Positions 38,952-47,664 of a DNA stretch of 64,000 bases are shown in pieces. The stretch is from Pseudoalteromonas holothuriae (GTDB lineage: Bacteria > Pseudomonadota > Gammaproteobacteria > Enterobacterales > Alteromonadaceae). Below the pieces are notes generated by a model. It saw only the letters and a list, made by a program, of their open reading frames with translations, was not told the origin of the DNA and did no database searches. How positions within the stretch are numbered: position 1 is the stretch's first letter; every line of letters begins with the position of its first letter. The stretch is taken from NCBI RefSeq assembly GCF_945859825.1, contig NZ_CAMAPC010000002.1:372001-436000 (forward strand), given 5' to 3'. The position numbers and the translations under genes were made by a program.

Positions 38952-38999
38952 CTGGCATTACCTATTATGGGGCTTTTTATAGTGAATAAACTTTTTACA

Positions 39000-40619
39000 C
39001 TATAAGTAAGCAAAGTAGCAAGCAAATGCAGGAAGGTCTATTTTCCCTTTATTATAGCTACCAGTGTTATGTTTGAGCTTGCATTGCTGAGGATTATTAA
39101 GTTCTATAGGCATTGCTTCGTGTGTTTGGGATAAGTTAAATACGCATAATATCGTTTTGTTTGCGTAGTGTCTGTAAAACGCCAGTATGGGTTCTGCGGT
39201 TTCTACAAACTCAATATCGCCGTAAAGTAGTTCAGGTATTTGTTTACGCCACGCCATGAATGCTTGAAAGTATGTTAATACTGAATCCGACAGTTGGGAT
39301 TGCTGCTTGACGGAGCGCAATGTGTGTTCATTGCATATAGGTAGCCAAGGTGCCTTGGTGCTAAAGCCTGCATTTTCATGTTCTGATGTCCATGGCATGG
39401 GAGTGCGACAACCATCGCGGCCTTTGAAGTTTGGCCAGAAAGTAATACCATATGGGTCTTGTAAGTCCTCAAAAGCGACATCAGCTTCACTTAATCCAAG
39501 TTCTTCACCTTGATACATACAAACACTGCCACGTAATGAACCAAGCAATGCGCTCAGCATTTTTACTTGCTGGTTATTGACTGATTTACCATCTATGTGC
39601 CAGCGACTCGCAACACGTTCAACATCATGATTACTAAATGCCCAACATGGCCAACCCTGTGTCATCACTGACTCAAGTGTGCTGACTGTTTCTCGGATAT
39701 ACTGTGCGCTGTAGTCTTTTGTTAGTAATTCAAAGCTATAGCCCATATGAAGTTTATCATCATCAGCTGTATATTCAGCCATGGTTTGTAAAGAGTCTTC
39801 GGATGATATTTCACCTAAACTTACGGTGCCTGGGTAGCGGTCTAACAATGTCCGGATTTCTTGCATGAAGGCCAGATTTTCAGGTTGGGTATTATTATAA
39901 TAATGGTACTGAAACGCATAAGGGTTATCTTCACTAAAGCCGCGCCCTTGACGCAGTGCTTTTGGTTTAGCTGGGTTATCGCGAAGTTGTGCGTCATGAT
40001 AGCAAAAGTTGATTGCATCGAGACGGAAGCCATCTACGCCCTTTTTAAGCCAAAACTCTACGTTGTCTAATACCGCTTTGCGCACATCTGGATTGTGAAA
40101 GTTCAAATCAGGCTGTTCAGTGAGAAAGTTATGCAAATAGTATTGGCAGCGTCGAGGCTCCCATTGCCAAGCTGTTCCACCAAAAATTGATAGCCAGTTG
40201 TTAGGGGCGCTGCCATCAGGTTTGGCGTCTGCCCAAACATACCAATCGGACTTTTCATTATCTGCGCTTTGACGGCTATCGATAAACCATTGGTGCTCGT
40301 TAGAGGTATGACTTAATACTTGATCAATAATAATTTTGATATTGCGCTGATGTGCTTGCTCTATTAATGTATCGAAATCATTTAAATTACCAAACATTGG
40401 GTCTATATCGCGATAGTCGCTAATATCATAACCAAAGTCTTTCATTGGAGATTTAAAAAATGGTGAGATCCATATCGCATCGACACCCAATGATTTAATA
40501 TAATCTAATCGGTCTATGATCCCTGGTAAATCACCAATACCATCACCATTTGTATCTTGGAAGCTACGAGGGTATATCTGATAGATAACCGCACCTTTCC
40601 ACCACTGCTGTTGAGCCAT
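39000..40619 (-). CDS. GH13 alpha-glucosidase (maltodextrin/oligosaccharide type)
   Basis: 539 aa, no signal peptide, so cytoplasmic. The GH13 barrel has the calcium-type loop DTNGDGIGDLPGI, nucleophile Asp201 (GFRLDAIN), acid/base Glu270 (SLGEIS) and the transition-state pair His331-Asp332 (SNHDVERV). The sequence fits oligo-1,6- or alpha-glucosidases. It would release glucose from imported maltodextrin or isomaltose. Divergent from the TonB receptor across a 650-base regulatory region with two ATACGTAT palindromes. Confidence 0.9.
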   Translation of the reverse strand: MAQQQWWKGAVIYQIYPRSFQDTNGDGIGDLPGIIDRLDYIKSLGVDAIWISPFFKSPMKDFGYDISDYRDIDPMFGNLNDFDTLIEQAHQRNIKIIIDQVLSHTSNEHQWFIDSRQSADNEKSDWYVWADAKPDGSAPNNWLSIFGGTAWQWEPRRCQYYLHNFLTEQPDLNFHNPDVRKAVLDNVEFWLKKGVDGFRLDAINFCYHDAQLRDNPAKPKALRQGRGFSEDNPYAFQYHYYNNTQPENLAFMQEIRTLLDRYPGTVSLGEISSEDSLQTMAEYTADDDKLHMGYSFELLTKDYSAQYIRETVSTLESVMTQGWPCWAFSNHDVERVASRWHIDGKSVNNQQVKMLSALLGSLRGSVCMYQGEELGLSEADVAFEDLQDPYGITFWPNFKGRDGCRTPMPWTSEHENAGFSTKAPWLPICNEHTLRSVKQQSQLSDSVLTYFQAFMAWRKQIPELLYGDIEFVETAEPILAFYRHYANKTILCVFNLSQTHEAMPIELNNPQQCKLKHNTGSYNKGKIDLPAFACYFAYL

Positions 40620-40737
40620 GTATATTCTCCAAATCTCTGCTCAATGCCACAATATTTTTATGTGTGTTTACATAAAAAATAGCTTTGGGGCAATAATGGC
40701 AAAAAGCATACGTTATCCCCTAAATACTGTAAAAAGG

Positions 40738-40753
40738 TTACATACGTATGCAG
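40738..40753. promoter_or_regulatory. Candidate MalR operator 1
   Basis: TTACATACGTATGCAG centres on CATACGTATG, a perfect 10-bp palindrome, about 120 bases upstream of the alpha-glucosidase start. Similar sites occur at 41114 and 45683. LacI-family repressors bind such CG-centred palindromes. Confidence 0.6.
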
Positions 40754-40888
40754 TATAAATACCTAAACAGGGGCTAAGGGTTTTCAGCTATATTTCATTT
40801 GAATATTATGTAATAAAAGTTTACCAATTTGGCTTAATGCATGAATTTAAATTTAAAGTATTTGTTTTTATTGGTTTGGTATGGTTTT

Positions 40889-40905
40889 AATTGGTATTAC
40901 CAATT
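40889..40905. promoter_or_regulatory. 17-bp palindrome identical to the one at 748
   Basis: AATTGGTATTACCAATT, a perfect 8-1-8 inverted repeat in the PdhR/LldR style, about 360 bases before the TonB receptor. It suggests a second regulatory input, separate from the ATACGTAT sites. Confidence 0.5.
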
Positions 40906-41113
40906 TGTATTTTGTAATCTTAAAAGGTGAAACTACGATTTAGACTGTGCTTTTAAATAGCAAGAATATGAGTTCACGTTAAGTTTAGTGCATACAGTCG
41001 CTATATATTTGTGACGCGACGCGGTTAATTTATAAATCAATAAAATTAATAAAAACAAGTTGTTATACTTGTGGTTGTGAAATAAATGTAAAGCTAATTT
41101 GGTTGGGTTTGGC

Positions 41114-41129
41114 TTGAATACGTATGCAT
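41114..41129. promoter_or_regulatory. Candidate MalR operator 2
   Basis: TTGAATACGTATGCAT lies 140 bases before the TonB receptor ATG. It shares TTGAATACGTATGCA with the site at 45683. Confidence 0.65.
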
Positions 41130-41268
41130 AAAGTTGTGTATAAAATTGGCTGGGGGCTAATATGCATCCTGACAACAAAAGTAGCTGGCCACCCATACGC
41201 TTGTAATTTAAACAAGCAGCTAATAATAACGTGACCAGTAATAAATTGGGTAATTGGGATAAAACACT

Positions 41269-44046
41269 ATGTCTATGTTCAAACCAAGCATGTTAACACT
41301 TGCACTCGTTGCTGCGGGGGTTGTATCACACACCACCTTTGCGGCTGAAGAAACGGCGAAAAAAGTAGAAGTAATTGAAGTTAAAGGCTTTCGTGCCAGC
41401 GTTGTTGAATCAATCAACACCAAACGTTTCTCTTCGGAGGTTGTGGAATCAATCTCGGCTGAAGACATAGGCAAATTACCAGACTCTTCTATTGCAGAAT
41501 CGATTGCCCGATTACCGGGGCTAGCTGCGCAACGTCTTGATGGCAGAGCAAGTAAAGTGAGTGTTCGAGGCTTTAGTGAAGACGAAAGCGCTACGACATT
41601 CAATGGCCGCGAGCAAGTGTCGATTTCAGACAACCGAGGTGTTGAGTTTGACTTATACCCTTCGGAAATAATGAGCGGCGTAACCGTTTACAAAACACCA
41701 AGTGCAAACTTAGAAGCTGAAGGTATTGCAGGTGTTATTGACATGCAAACCATTAAGCCACTGAGTGTTGATGAACGTGTCGTGCAAATTAACACCATGT
41801 ATGAAAAGACCAGCTTCGATAAATTAAACCCGGATGGGGATGATGCTGGTTTGCGCGGTACATTTTCATATGTAGACAAGTTTGCTGATGATTCAGTTGG
41901 TGTTGCACTAGCACTGACAACTATGACCTCACCAAACCAAGAAAAACGATGGAATGCATGGGGTTACCCAACTTTTGGTGACGACGACAAGTATTCAATC
42001 TTAGGTGGTGCTAAACCTTTTGTCCGTTCTTCAACGCTTGAGCGTGATTCAGCCATGTTTGTATTAGAGATGGCTCCATCGGATAACCTGTCTATGGTGT
42101 TTGACGCACTATATGTTGACTTTAAAGACAAAAAAATATTACGCGGTATTGAGATCCCATTTGCTTGGGGGCAGGGGACTATTTCAGAGCAAAGTGCAGT
42201 GTTTGATGAAGCGTCAGGTTTTGTTACTAGTGCCATCACTGAGGGGCAGCGTGTAGTCGTGCGAAACGATTATGAAGAGCGCGGTGCAGAGTTAAGTGCG
42301 TTTGGTTTTAATACTAAATATAACGTGAATGATTCTTTAACACTTGAGCTGGATGCGAGCCACTCAAGTGTTGATAAAAAAGTGTGGAGCCTTGAAAGTT
42401 ACTCAGGTACTGGGCGCGGTGATAATCGTGGTGCTGCAGATACCATCGGTTATACATTTAATGGCGGCAATACCGGCGCGCAGTTTTCGCACCAATTAGA
42501 TTACAGTGACTACGATTTAATCAAAGTGGGCGGGCCTCTTTCTTGGGGCGGGAGTGCGGCACTTAACGATAAATACGGTGTGAGTGAGACCGAATATAAA
42601 AACCAATTACAAGATGGTTTTTTAAATACACCAACAGTTGAAGATGAATTAAATACCCTGAAGTTAGCTGCAAAACAAGCGTTAGATAACGAATTTATCT
42701 CAAGCGTGGAAGGTGGCGTCTCTTATCGTAAGCGAGAGAAAAACAAGGTATCAGAAGGCTACTTCTTAACTCTAAGTGACTTTTCTTACCCTGATAATAC
42801 CGGCATGATGGTTGTACCTGAGCAGTATCGATTAGGCACTGCAAGCTTAGACTTCATTGGCATGGGGGACATGATAGCGTATGACTCAAAAGCGATGGTT
42901 GCTGATGGGCAGTTTTCACAACTGGCAGAAAGCTTGACAAAGCCTGATCATACAACCAAATCTTGGCGCGTAGAGGAGCAAGTAACTGCAGCGTTTGTTC
43001 AGGCAAATATTAATGCTGAGATCGCCAATTTACCTCTAAGTGGTAATGTGGGTGTGCGTTATGTAAAAACTAAGATCAATACACAAGGTGCAATTGCAAG
43101 GAATACGGGTAATGGCCAGCTTGCTTTCACTCCAAGTGATGTAGAAAATGACTACTCTCATGTTTTACCGAGCTTGAATCTATCATTAGCAATAGATGAG
43201 ACGCAAACTGTGCGCTTTGGCGCGGCAAAAACCTTATCTCGTCCACGTATGGATGAGATGCATGCATCACTGGCTAGAGAGTACAAACAACAACCGGATG
43301 ATAATGGCAATAATTGGGAGATCACCGGGGGTAACCCTAATCTAGCGCCAAAAGAGGCAACGGGTCTGGATTTGAGCTATGAAAATTACTTTAGTGCAGA
43401 AGGTTATTTTTCGGCTGCATTATTTCATAAAGAACTCGATGTATGGACTTTTGATGGCTCGGTTGAAGAAGATTTAGCCGGTGTTGTGAACCCTTCAACA
43501 GGTGAAGTGCCTGAAAACACAACTGCAACGAGAAAGTACAAAGAAAATGGTGGCAGTGGAGATCTTTGGGGTTATGAACTTGCACTGACATTACCATTTA
43601 ACTTATTCCATGACACTCTTGAAGGTTTCGGCATTATTGTTAGCCATACAGGTGTTAAACAAGATGTGAAGGACCAGTATGGGAAAGAGTACAAACTGCC
43701 TGGTCTGTCAGAAAAAATTCAGAGTCTAACCGTATATTACGAAAACCATGGTTTCCAAGCGCGCACAAGCATGCGTAAGCGCAGTGACTTTAAAGGTGAA
43801 ATAAATGGTGTTGGCTTTACTGGTGTTCAGGTGGATATCATGGGCGAAACCATTTGGGATGCGCAGCTAGGGTATGACTTTGGCGAGGGTGGATTTAACT
43901 CATTAGAAGGTTTAGCGGTTAGCTTGCAAGTGCAAAATATCACTGAAGAGCCATTTACCGCGCTATCCGGTGATAATGCATTGCAAGTGCGTGACTACCA
44001 AGATTATGGTCGCACCTATATGCTAGGATTAAGCTATAAGTTTTAA
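41269..44046 (+). CDS. TonB-dependent outer-membrane receptor, probable maltodextrin transporter
   Basis: 925 aa with signal peptide (about 1-25, ending TTFAA). The plug domain begins IEVKGFRASVVESINTKR and has IAESIARLPGLAAQR and VSVRGF, the pattern of the large Xanthomonas/Caulobacter-type TonB receptors for carbohydrates. The 22-strand barrel ends in the aromatic LGLSYKF. The substrate is inferred from the neighbouring amylase, glucoamylase and MFS genes. A strong terminator follows. Confidence 0.92.
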   Translation: MSMFKPSMLTLALVAAGVVSHTTFAAEETAKKVEVIEVKGFRASVVESINTKRFSSEVVESISAEDIGKLPDSSIAESIARLPGLAAQRLDGRASKVSVRGFSEDESATTFNGREQVSISDNRGVEFDLYPSEIMSGVTVYKTPSANLEAEGIAGVIDMQTIKPLSVDERVVQINTMYEKTSFDKLNPDGDDAGLRGTFSYVDKFADDSVGVALALTTMTSPNQEKRWNAWGYPTFGDDDKYSILGGAKPFVRSSTLERDSAMFVLEMAPSDNLSMVFDALYVDFKDKKILRGIEIPFAWGQGTISEQSAVFDEASGFVTSAITEGQRVVVRNDYEERGAELSAFGFNTKYNVNDSLTLELDASHSSVDKKVWSLESYSGTGRGDNRGAADTIGYTFNGGNTGAQFSHQLDYSDYDLIKVGGPLSWGGSAALNDKYGVSETEYKNQLQDGFLNTPTVEDELNTLKLAAKQALDNEFISSVEGGVSYRKREKNKVSEGYFLTLSDFSYPDNTGMMVVPEQYRLGTASLDFIGMGDMIAYDSKAMVADGQFSQLAESLTKPDHTTKSWRVEEQVTAAFVQANINAEIANLPLSGNVGVRYVKTKINTQGAIARNTGNGQLAFTPSDVENDYSHVLPSLNLSLAIDETQTVRFGAAKTLSRPRMDEMHASLAREYKQQPDDNGNNWEITGGNPNLAPKEATGLDLSYENYFSAEGYFSAALFHKELDVWTFDGSVEEDLAGVVNPSTGEVPENTTATRKYKENGGSGDLWGYELALTLPFNLFHDTLEGFGIIVSHTGVKQDVKDQYGKEYKLPGLSEKIQSLTVYYENHGFQARTSMRKRSDFKGEINGVGFTGVQVDIMGETIWDAQLGYDFGEGGFNSLEGLAVSLQVQNITEEPFTALSGDNALQVRDYQDYGRTYMLGLSYKF

Positions 44047-44067
44047 TCGTTGACACGCGATTAAGCC

Positions 44068-44099
44068 AAAGCCCTTGTTATAAAAACAAGGGCTTTTTT
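44068..44099 (+). terminator. Terminator or attenuator after the TonB receptor
   Basis: AAAGCCCTTGT and ACAAGGGCTTT pair around TATAAAA and lead into a T run. The next gene starts 22 bases later on the same strand, so partial read-through would set a high receptor to low downstream ratio. Confidence 0.85.
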
Positions 44100-44121
44100 G
44101 TATCAAATATGAGGCGTTGCT

Positions 44122-45612
44122 ATGTCTACTCAAAAAATTAAGCAAGTTGTGATTGTTGGTGGTGGCACGGCAGGGTGGCTCAGTGCTACGTTTCTAGCCA
44201 AAGTAATGGGTAAACTGATCAATATTACATTGCTGGAGTCAACAGGTATTGGCACTGTTGGTGTGGGGGAGGCGACCATTCCACCACTACAGCCTTTTAA
44301 CAGCGCAATGGGCATTGATGAAGCTGCTTTTATTAAGGCAACGAAAGCAACCATGAAGCTTGGTATTCAGTTTGAGGGCTGGGGAAAGGTGAATAGTTGC
44401 TATATGCATGCTTTTGGTGCAATTGGTAAAGATTTTGCATTTTGTGAGTTTCACAACCATTGGTTATACGCGCAACAGCAAGATAAGCAGAACGACTTTT
44501 GGGATTTTTCTTTAAATTACCAAGCAGCGAAACAGCACAAGTTTTCAAAACTCAATACTATTGCAGGCACTAATTTACCAGGAATTGCTTATGCCTATCA
44601 TTTTGACGCCGGTTTATATGCAAAATTTTTGGCTGAACACGCTAAAAGCATGGGCGTTGAGCACATAAAGGCAACGGTACATAAGGTAATAAAAGATAAT
44701 CTCAGCGGCAATATTAGTAAACTGGAGTTAGATAACGGCGCGCAAATAAGTGGCGATTTATTTATTGATTGCACTGGTATGCACGGCTTACTAATAGATA
44801 AAACACTTAACACGGGGTTTGAGGATTGGTCGCACTGGTTACCTTGTGACAGAGCTCTGGCAGTTTCATGTGAACCTCCAAATGATGAACGCGCACCTTA
44901 CACGCGCTCTATTGCACATCAAGCAGGGTGGCAATGGCAAATACCCTTACAGCATCGCATTGGAAACGGATTAGTATACGCCAGTAAGCACTTAAGTGAT
45001 GAGCAAGCAAAACAGTTATTACTAAACAATTTACCCGGCGAAGCGCTCGCAGAGCCAAAACTAATACGCTTTAGAACGGGACGTAGGCTCAAAGCATGGC
45101 ATAAAAATGTAGTTGCCATTGGCTTATCGAGTGGTTTTTTAGAACCTTTAGAGTCAACCAGTATTCACTTAATCCAAACGGCGATTGTACGCTTGGTTAA
45201 GTTATTTCCTCATCACGGGATTGAGCCTAGCCAAGTTGCACTTTTCAATGAGCAATCAAAGACTGAATTTGAACGTATTCGAGATTTTATCATTTTGCAT
45301 TACAAACTTAATGAGCGAGACGATTCTGATTTTTGGCAGCAGTGCGCAAATATGGATATTCCTGATAGTTTGGTAAAAAAAATGCATTTGTTTAAGCAAA
45401 CAGGCCAGTTGCTGCGTGAAGATGAAGAGTTATTTGCGCAAGTGGCTTGGTTGCAGGTCTTTATTGGTCAAGGTTTAATCCCCAAGCAATCTCACCCTTT
45501 GGTTAATAGCATGAATGATGAACAGCGTGCCTCTTTATTTGACAGTTTGCAGACTTTAATTCAGCAGACAGTATCGGCTATGCCGACGCATACCGACTTT
45601 TTAAAAAGATAA
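44122..45612 (+). CDS. Tryptophan-halogenase-like flavoprotein
   Basis: 496 aa. The FAD-binding GGGTAG (residues 13-18), GVGEATIPP, Lys79 (in ATMKLGIQFEGW) and WQWQIP (270-275) all match the flavin-dependent halogenases PrnA/RebH, including the catalytic Lys79. GFLEPLESTSIHLI is also conserved. Such genes are often found beside TonB receptors and sugar genes in Alteromonadales, where the substrate is unknown; tryptophan halogenation should not be assumed. GAGG lies before the ATG. Confidence 0.85.
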   Translation: MSTQKIKQVVIVGGGTAGWLSATFLAKVMGKLINITLLESTGIGTVGVGEATIPPLQPFNSAMGIDEAAFIKATKATMKLGIQFEGWGKVNSCYMHAFGAIGKDFAFCEFHNHWLYAQQQDKQNDFWDFSLNYQAAKQHKFSKLNTIAGTNLPGIAYAYHFDAGLYAKFLAEHAKSMGVEHIKATVHKVIKDNLSGNISKLELDNGAQISGDLFIDCTGMHGLLIDKTLNTGFEDWSHWLPCDRALAVSCEPPNDERAPYTRSIAHQAGWQWQIPLQHRIGNGLVYASKHLSDEQAKQLLLNNLPGEALAEPKLIRFRTGRRLKAWHKNVVAIGLSSGFLEPLESTSIHLIQTAIVRLVKLFPHHGIEPSQVALFNEQSKTEFERIRDFIILHYKLNERDDSDFWQQCANMDIPDSLVKKMHLFKQTGQLLREDEELFAQVAWLQVFIGQGLIPKQSHPLVNSMNDEQRASLFDSLQTLIQQTVSAMPTHTDFLKR

Positions 45613-45682
45613 ATAACGCAAAAATGTGTATAAACACCTGCAATCTCACAGGTGATGTATGACTTACATATGAATACCCGCT

Positions 45683-45698
45683 TTGAATACGTATGCAG
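45683..45698. promoter_or_regulatory. Candidate MalR operator 3
   Basis: TTGAATACGTATGCAG, 59 bases before the amylase start, is the same palindrome as at 41114. It suggests that amylase-MFS-glucoamylase is a repressor-controlled unit of its own. Confidence 0.65.
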
Positions 45699-45757
45699 GC
45701 TGTTCAACCAACATGATAAGCCAAGGTAGACTGCTATAAGCCACATTATGACAACAA

Positions 45758-47662
45758 GTGACAAAAAATTTAATGATAAATAAAAAAGCAAAGTCCACAA
45801 CGCGGGTGTTAAAGCGCGCAGTTGTCGGTGTGATGTGTAGCAGTCTATTAGTAAGCTGCTCTGAGCATGATGAACACGCCAATAAGGCGCGTATAACCGA
45901 GCTACATAGTGCCGAGACTCAAGTGAGTAAGCCTGTTGTATATCAAGTATTTACGCGCTTATTTGGTAACACAAAAACCGCTAATATCCCTTGGGGCACC
46001 GTTGAGCAAAACGGTGTGGGGAAGTTTGCTGATTTTAGCCCAAAAGCATTACAAGAAATAAAAGCGTTAGGTACAACGCATATTTGGTATACCGGTGTGT
46101 TGCACCATGCTTTGGTGACCGATCATAGCAAATTTGGTATAGCGGCGGATGACCCCGATGTAGTAAAAGGGCGCGCAGGTTCTCCTTACGCGGTAAAAGA
46201 TTACTACAATGTGAACCCCGATTTAGCGATTGACCCAAGTCAACGCTTAGCTGAGTTTGATGCGCTTATAGCGCGAACGCACAAAGCCGGTATGAAAGTG
46301 ATCATTGATATTGTGCCAAACCATGTTGCACGTAATTACCAGTCACTGTCTGCACCTCAAGGGATAACAGATTTTGGTGCCAATGATGACATCACAAAAA
46401 CTTATGCTAGAGATAATAATTTCTATTATGTTGTCGGCCAAGACTTTAAAGTGCCTAAGAGTACTGAACACCTGCCGTTAGGTGGCCAACATCACCCACG
46501 TATTGATGGGCAATTTGTTGAGTCTCCAGCTAAGTGGACGGGAAATGGGGCTCGTGCAGCAGCACCCGATATTAATGATTGGTATGAGACTGTAAAAGTA
46601 AACTACGGGGTAAAGCCAGATGGTAGTTATGACTTTCCAAAGCTACCAGATGGCTTTGAGACAAAGTCAGTGTCTGATCATTATAAATTTTGGCAACAGC
46701 ATGACCTACCTGACAGCTGGTATAAGTTCAGGGATATTACTCAGTACTGGTTAAATCGTGGCGTAGATGGCTTTAGATACGATATGGCTGAGATGGTGCC
46801 GGTGGAGTTTTGGAGCTTTTTAAATGCATCTATAAAAATGCAAAATCCAGAGGCATTTTTGCTTGCAGAGGTTTATAACCCTGCGCTTTATCGCGATTAT
46901 ATCCAAAAAGGTAAGATGGATTATTTATATGACAAAGTGGGGTTCTACGATAGCCTAAAAGCATTAATGCAACAAACGGGCAGTGCAAAAGCGGTATTTG
47001 AACAGCATTTGAGTGTGAGCGATATTGCAAAACATATGCTGCACTTTTTAGAGAACCATGATGAACAACGTATCGCTAGTGCTGAGTTTGCAGGCGATGC
47101 GCGGATGGGAAAACCTGCGATGGTGGTTTCTCATTTAATCAGTAAAGCGCCTAGTATGTTGTATTTTGGCCAAACGGTTGGCGAAGATGGCTCAGAGCAA
47201 GCGGGCTTTGGCAAGCCAAGTCGTACCAGTATTTTTGATTATATTGGTGTACCCGCTCATCAAGCGTGGATGAATGGTGGCAAGTTTGACGGCGGGCAGT
47301 TGAGTGAGCAGCAGCGAGACTTAAGAGCCTACTACGTTAAACTCATGTCGTTGAGCACAATGCCTGCCATTGTGGCTGGCGATTTATTATCGGTAGACTT
47401 AGAAGCTGACAGTATTGATGCGCAACAACGAGTGATGGCATTTGCGCGTTCACTCGGTAACCAAAAGCTGGTGGTTGCGAGCAACTTTGATGCTGCAAGC
47501 ACCCATACCGTTAGTTTGCAGTTACCTAAAAACTGGCAACAGATAACTCAACTTACCGCGCGTGATTTACTAGAGCAGCGTGGCGTTCAAATTGTACAAG
47601 ATAACCAAATAACCATCACTTTAGCACCGCGCGCCAGTGTGGTTTATTTACTTGAGGATTAG
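45758..47662 (+). CDS. GH13 alpha-amylase-family lipoprotein
   Basis: 634 aa from GTG 45758; an ATG at 45773 is an equally possible start. The signal peptide ends in lipobox LVSC (Cys34), so it is probably membrane-anchored. GH13 motifs: IIDIVPNHV, nucleophile Asp342 (GVDGFRYDMAEM), acid/base Glu371 (FLLAEVYN) and His434-Asp435 (LENHDE). It would cut starch or maltodextrin outside the cytoplasm. Followed after 2 bases by the MFS gene. Confidence 0.9.
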   Translation: MTKNLMINKKAKSTTRVLKRAVVGVMCSSLLVSCSEHDEHANKARITELHSAETQVSKPVVYQVFTRLFGNTKTANIPWGTVEQNGVGKFADFSPKALQEIKALGTTHIWYTGVLHHALVTDHSKFGIAADDPDVVKGRAGSPYAVKDYYNVNPDLAIDPSQRLAEFDALIARTHKAGMKVIIDIVPNHVARNYQSLSAPQGITDFGANDDITKTYARDNNFYYVVGQDFKVPKSTEHLPLGGQHHPRIDGQFVESPAKWTGNGARAAAPDINDWYETVKVNYGVKPDGSYDFPKLPDGFETKSVSDHYKFWQQHDLPDSWYKFRDITQYWLNRGVDGFRYDMAEMVPVEFWSFLNASIKMQNPEAFLLAEVYNPALYRDYIQKGKMDYLYDKVGFYDSLKALMQQTGSAKAVFEQHLSVSDIAKHMLHFLENHDEQRIASAEFAGDARMGKPAMVVSHLISKAPSMLYFGQTVGEDGSEQAGFGKPSRTSIFDYIGVPAHQAWMNGGKFDGGQLSEQQRDLRAYYVKLMSLSTMPAIVAGDLLSVDLEADSIDAQQRVMAFARSLGNQKLVVASNFDAASTHTVSLQLPKNWQQITQLTARDLLEQRGVQIVQDNQITITLAPRASVVYLLED

Positions 47663-47664
47663 CC

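Larger units (their letters stand above)
38509..38961 (+). mobile_element. IS4-family insertion-sequence relic, internally deleted
   Basis: Ends GTAATTCTGATCAGTTAA (38509-38526) and TTAACTGACTGGCATTAC (38944-38961) are imperfect inverted repeats, matching at 14 of 18 positions. They are bordered by a 10-base target duplication with one mismatch (38500-38509 and 38962-38971). Only about 450 bases remain of an element that would normally be about 1.5 kb. A hairpin with T run (38571-38601) sits before the transposase start. Confidence 0.8.
38492..38978. terminator. Bidirectional terminator split by an IS relic
   Basis: AAAAAGCCC (38492-38500) and GGGGCTTTTT (38969-38978) are the two arms of what was a short A-rich/T-rich hairpin between the convergent genes ending at 38461 and 39000. 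The IS relic sits between them and repeats CTCTTATGGG / CTATTATGGG at its two borders. Rejoining the arms across one copy of the duplication restores a compact terminator working in both directions. Confidence 0.75.
40620..41268. promoter_or_regulatory. Divergent regulatory region of the maltodextrin locus
   Basis: No gene is supported in these 649 bases. They contain two ATACGTAT palindromes (40738-40753 and 41114-41129) and a 17-bp AATTGGTATTACCAATT palindrome (40889-40905). Promoters were not resolved; the region is AT-rich. Confidence 0.6.
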
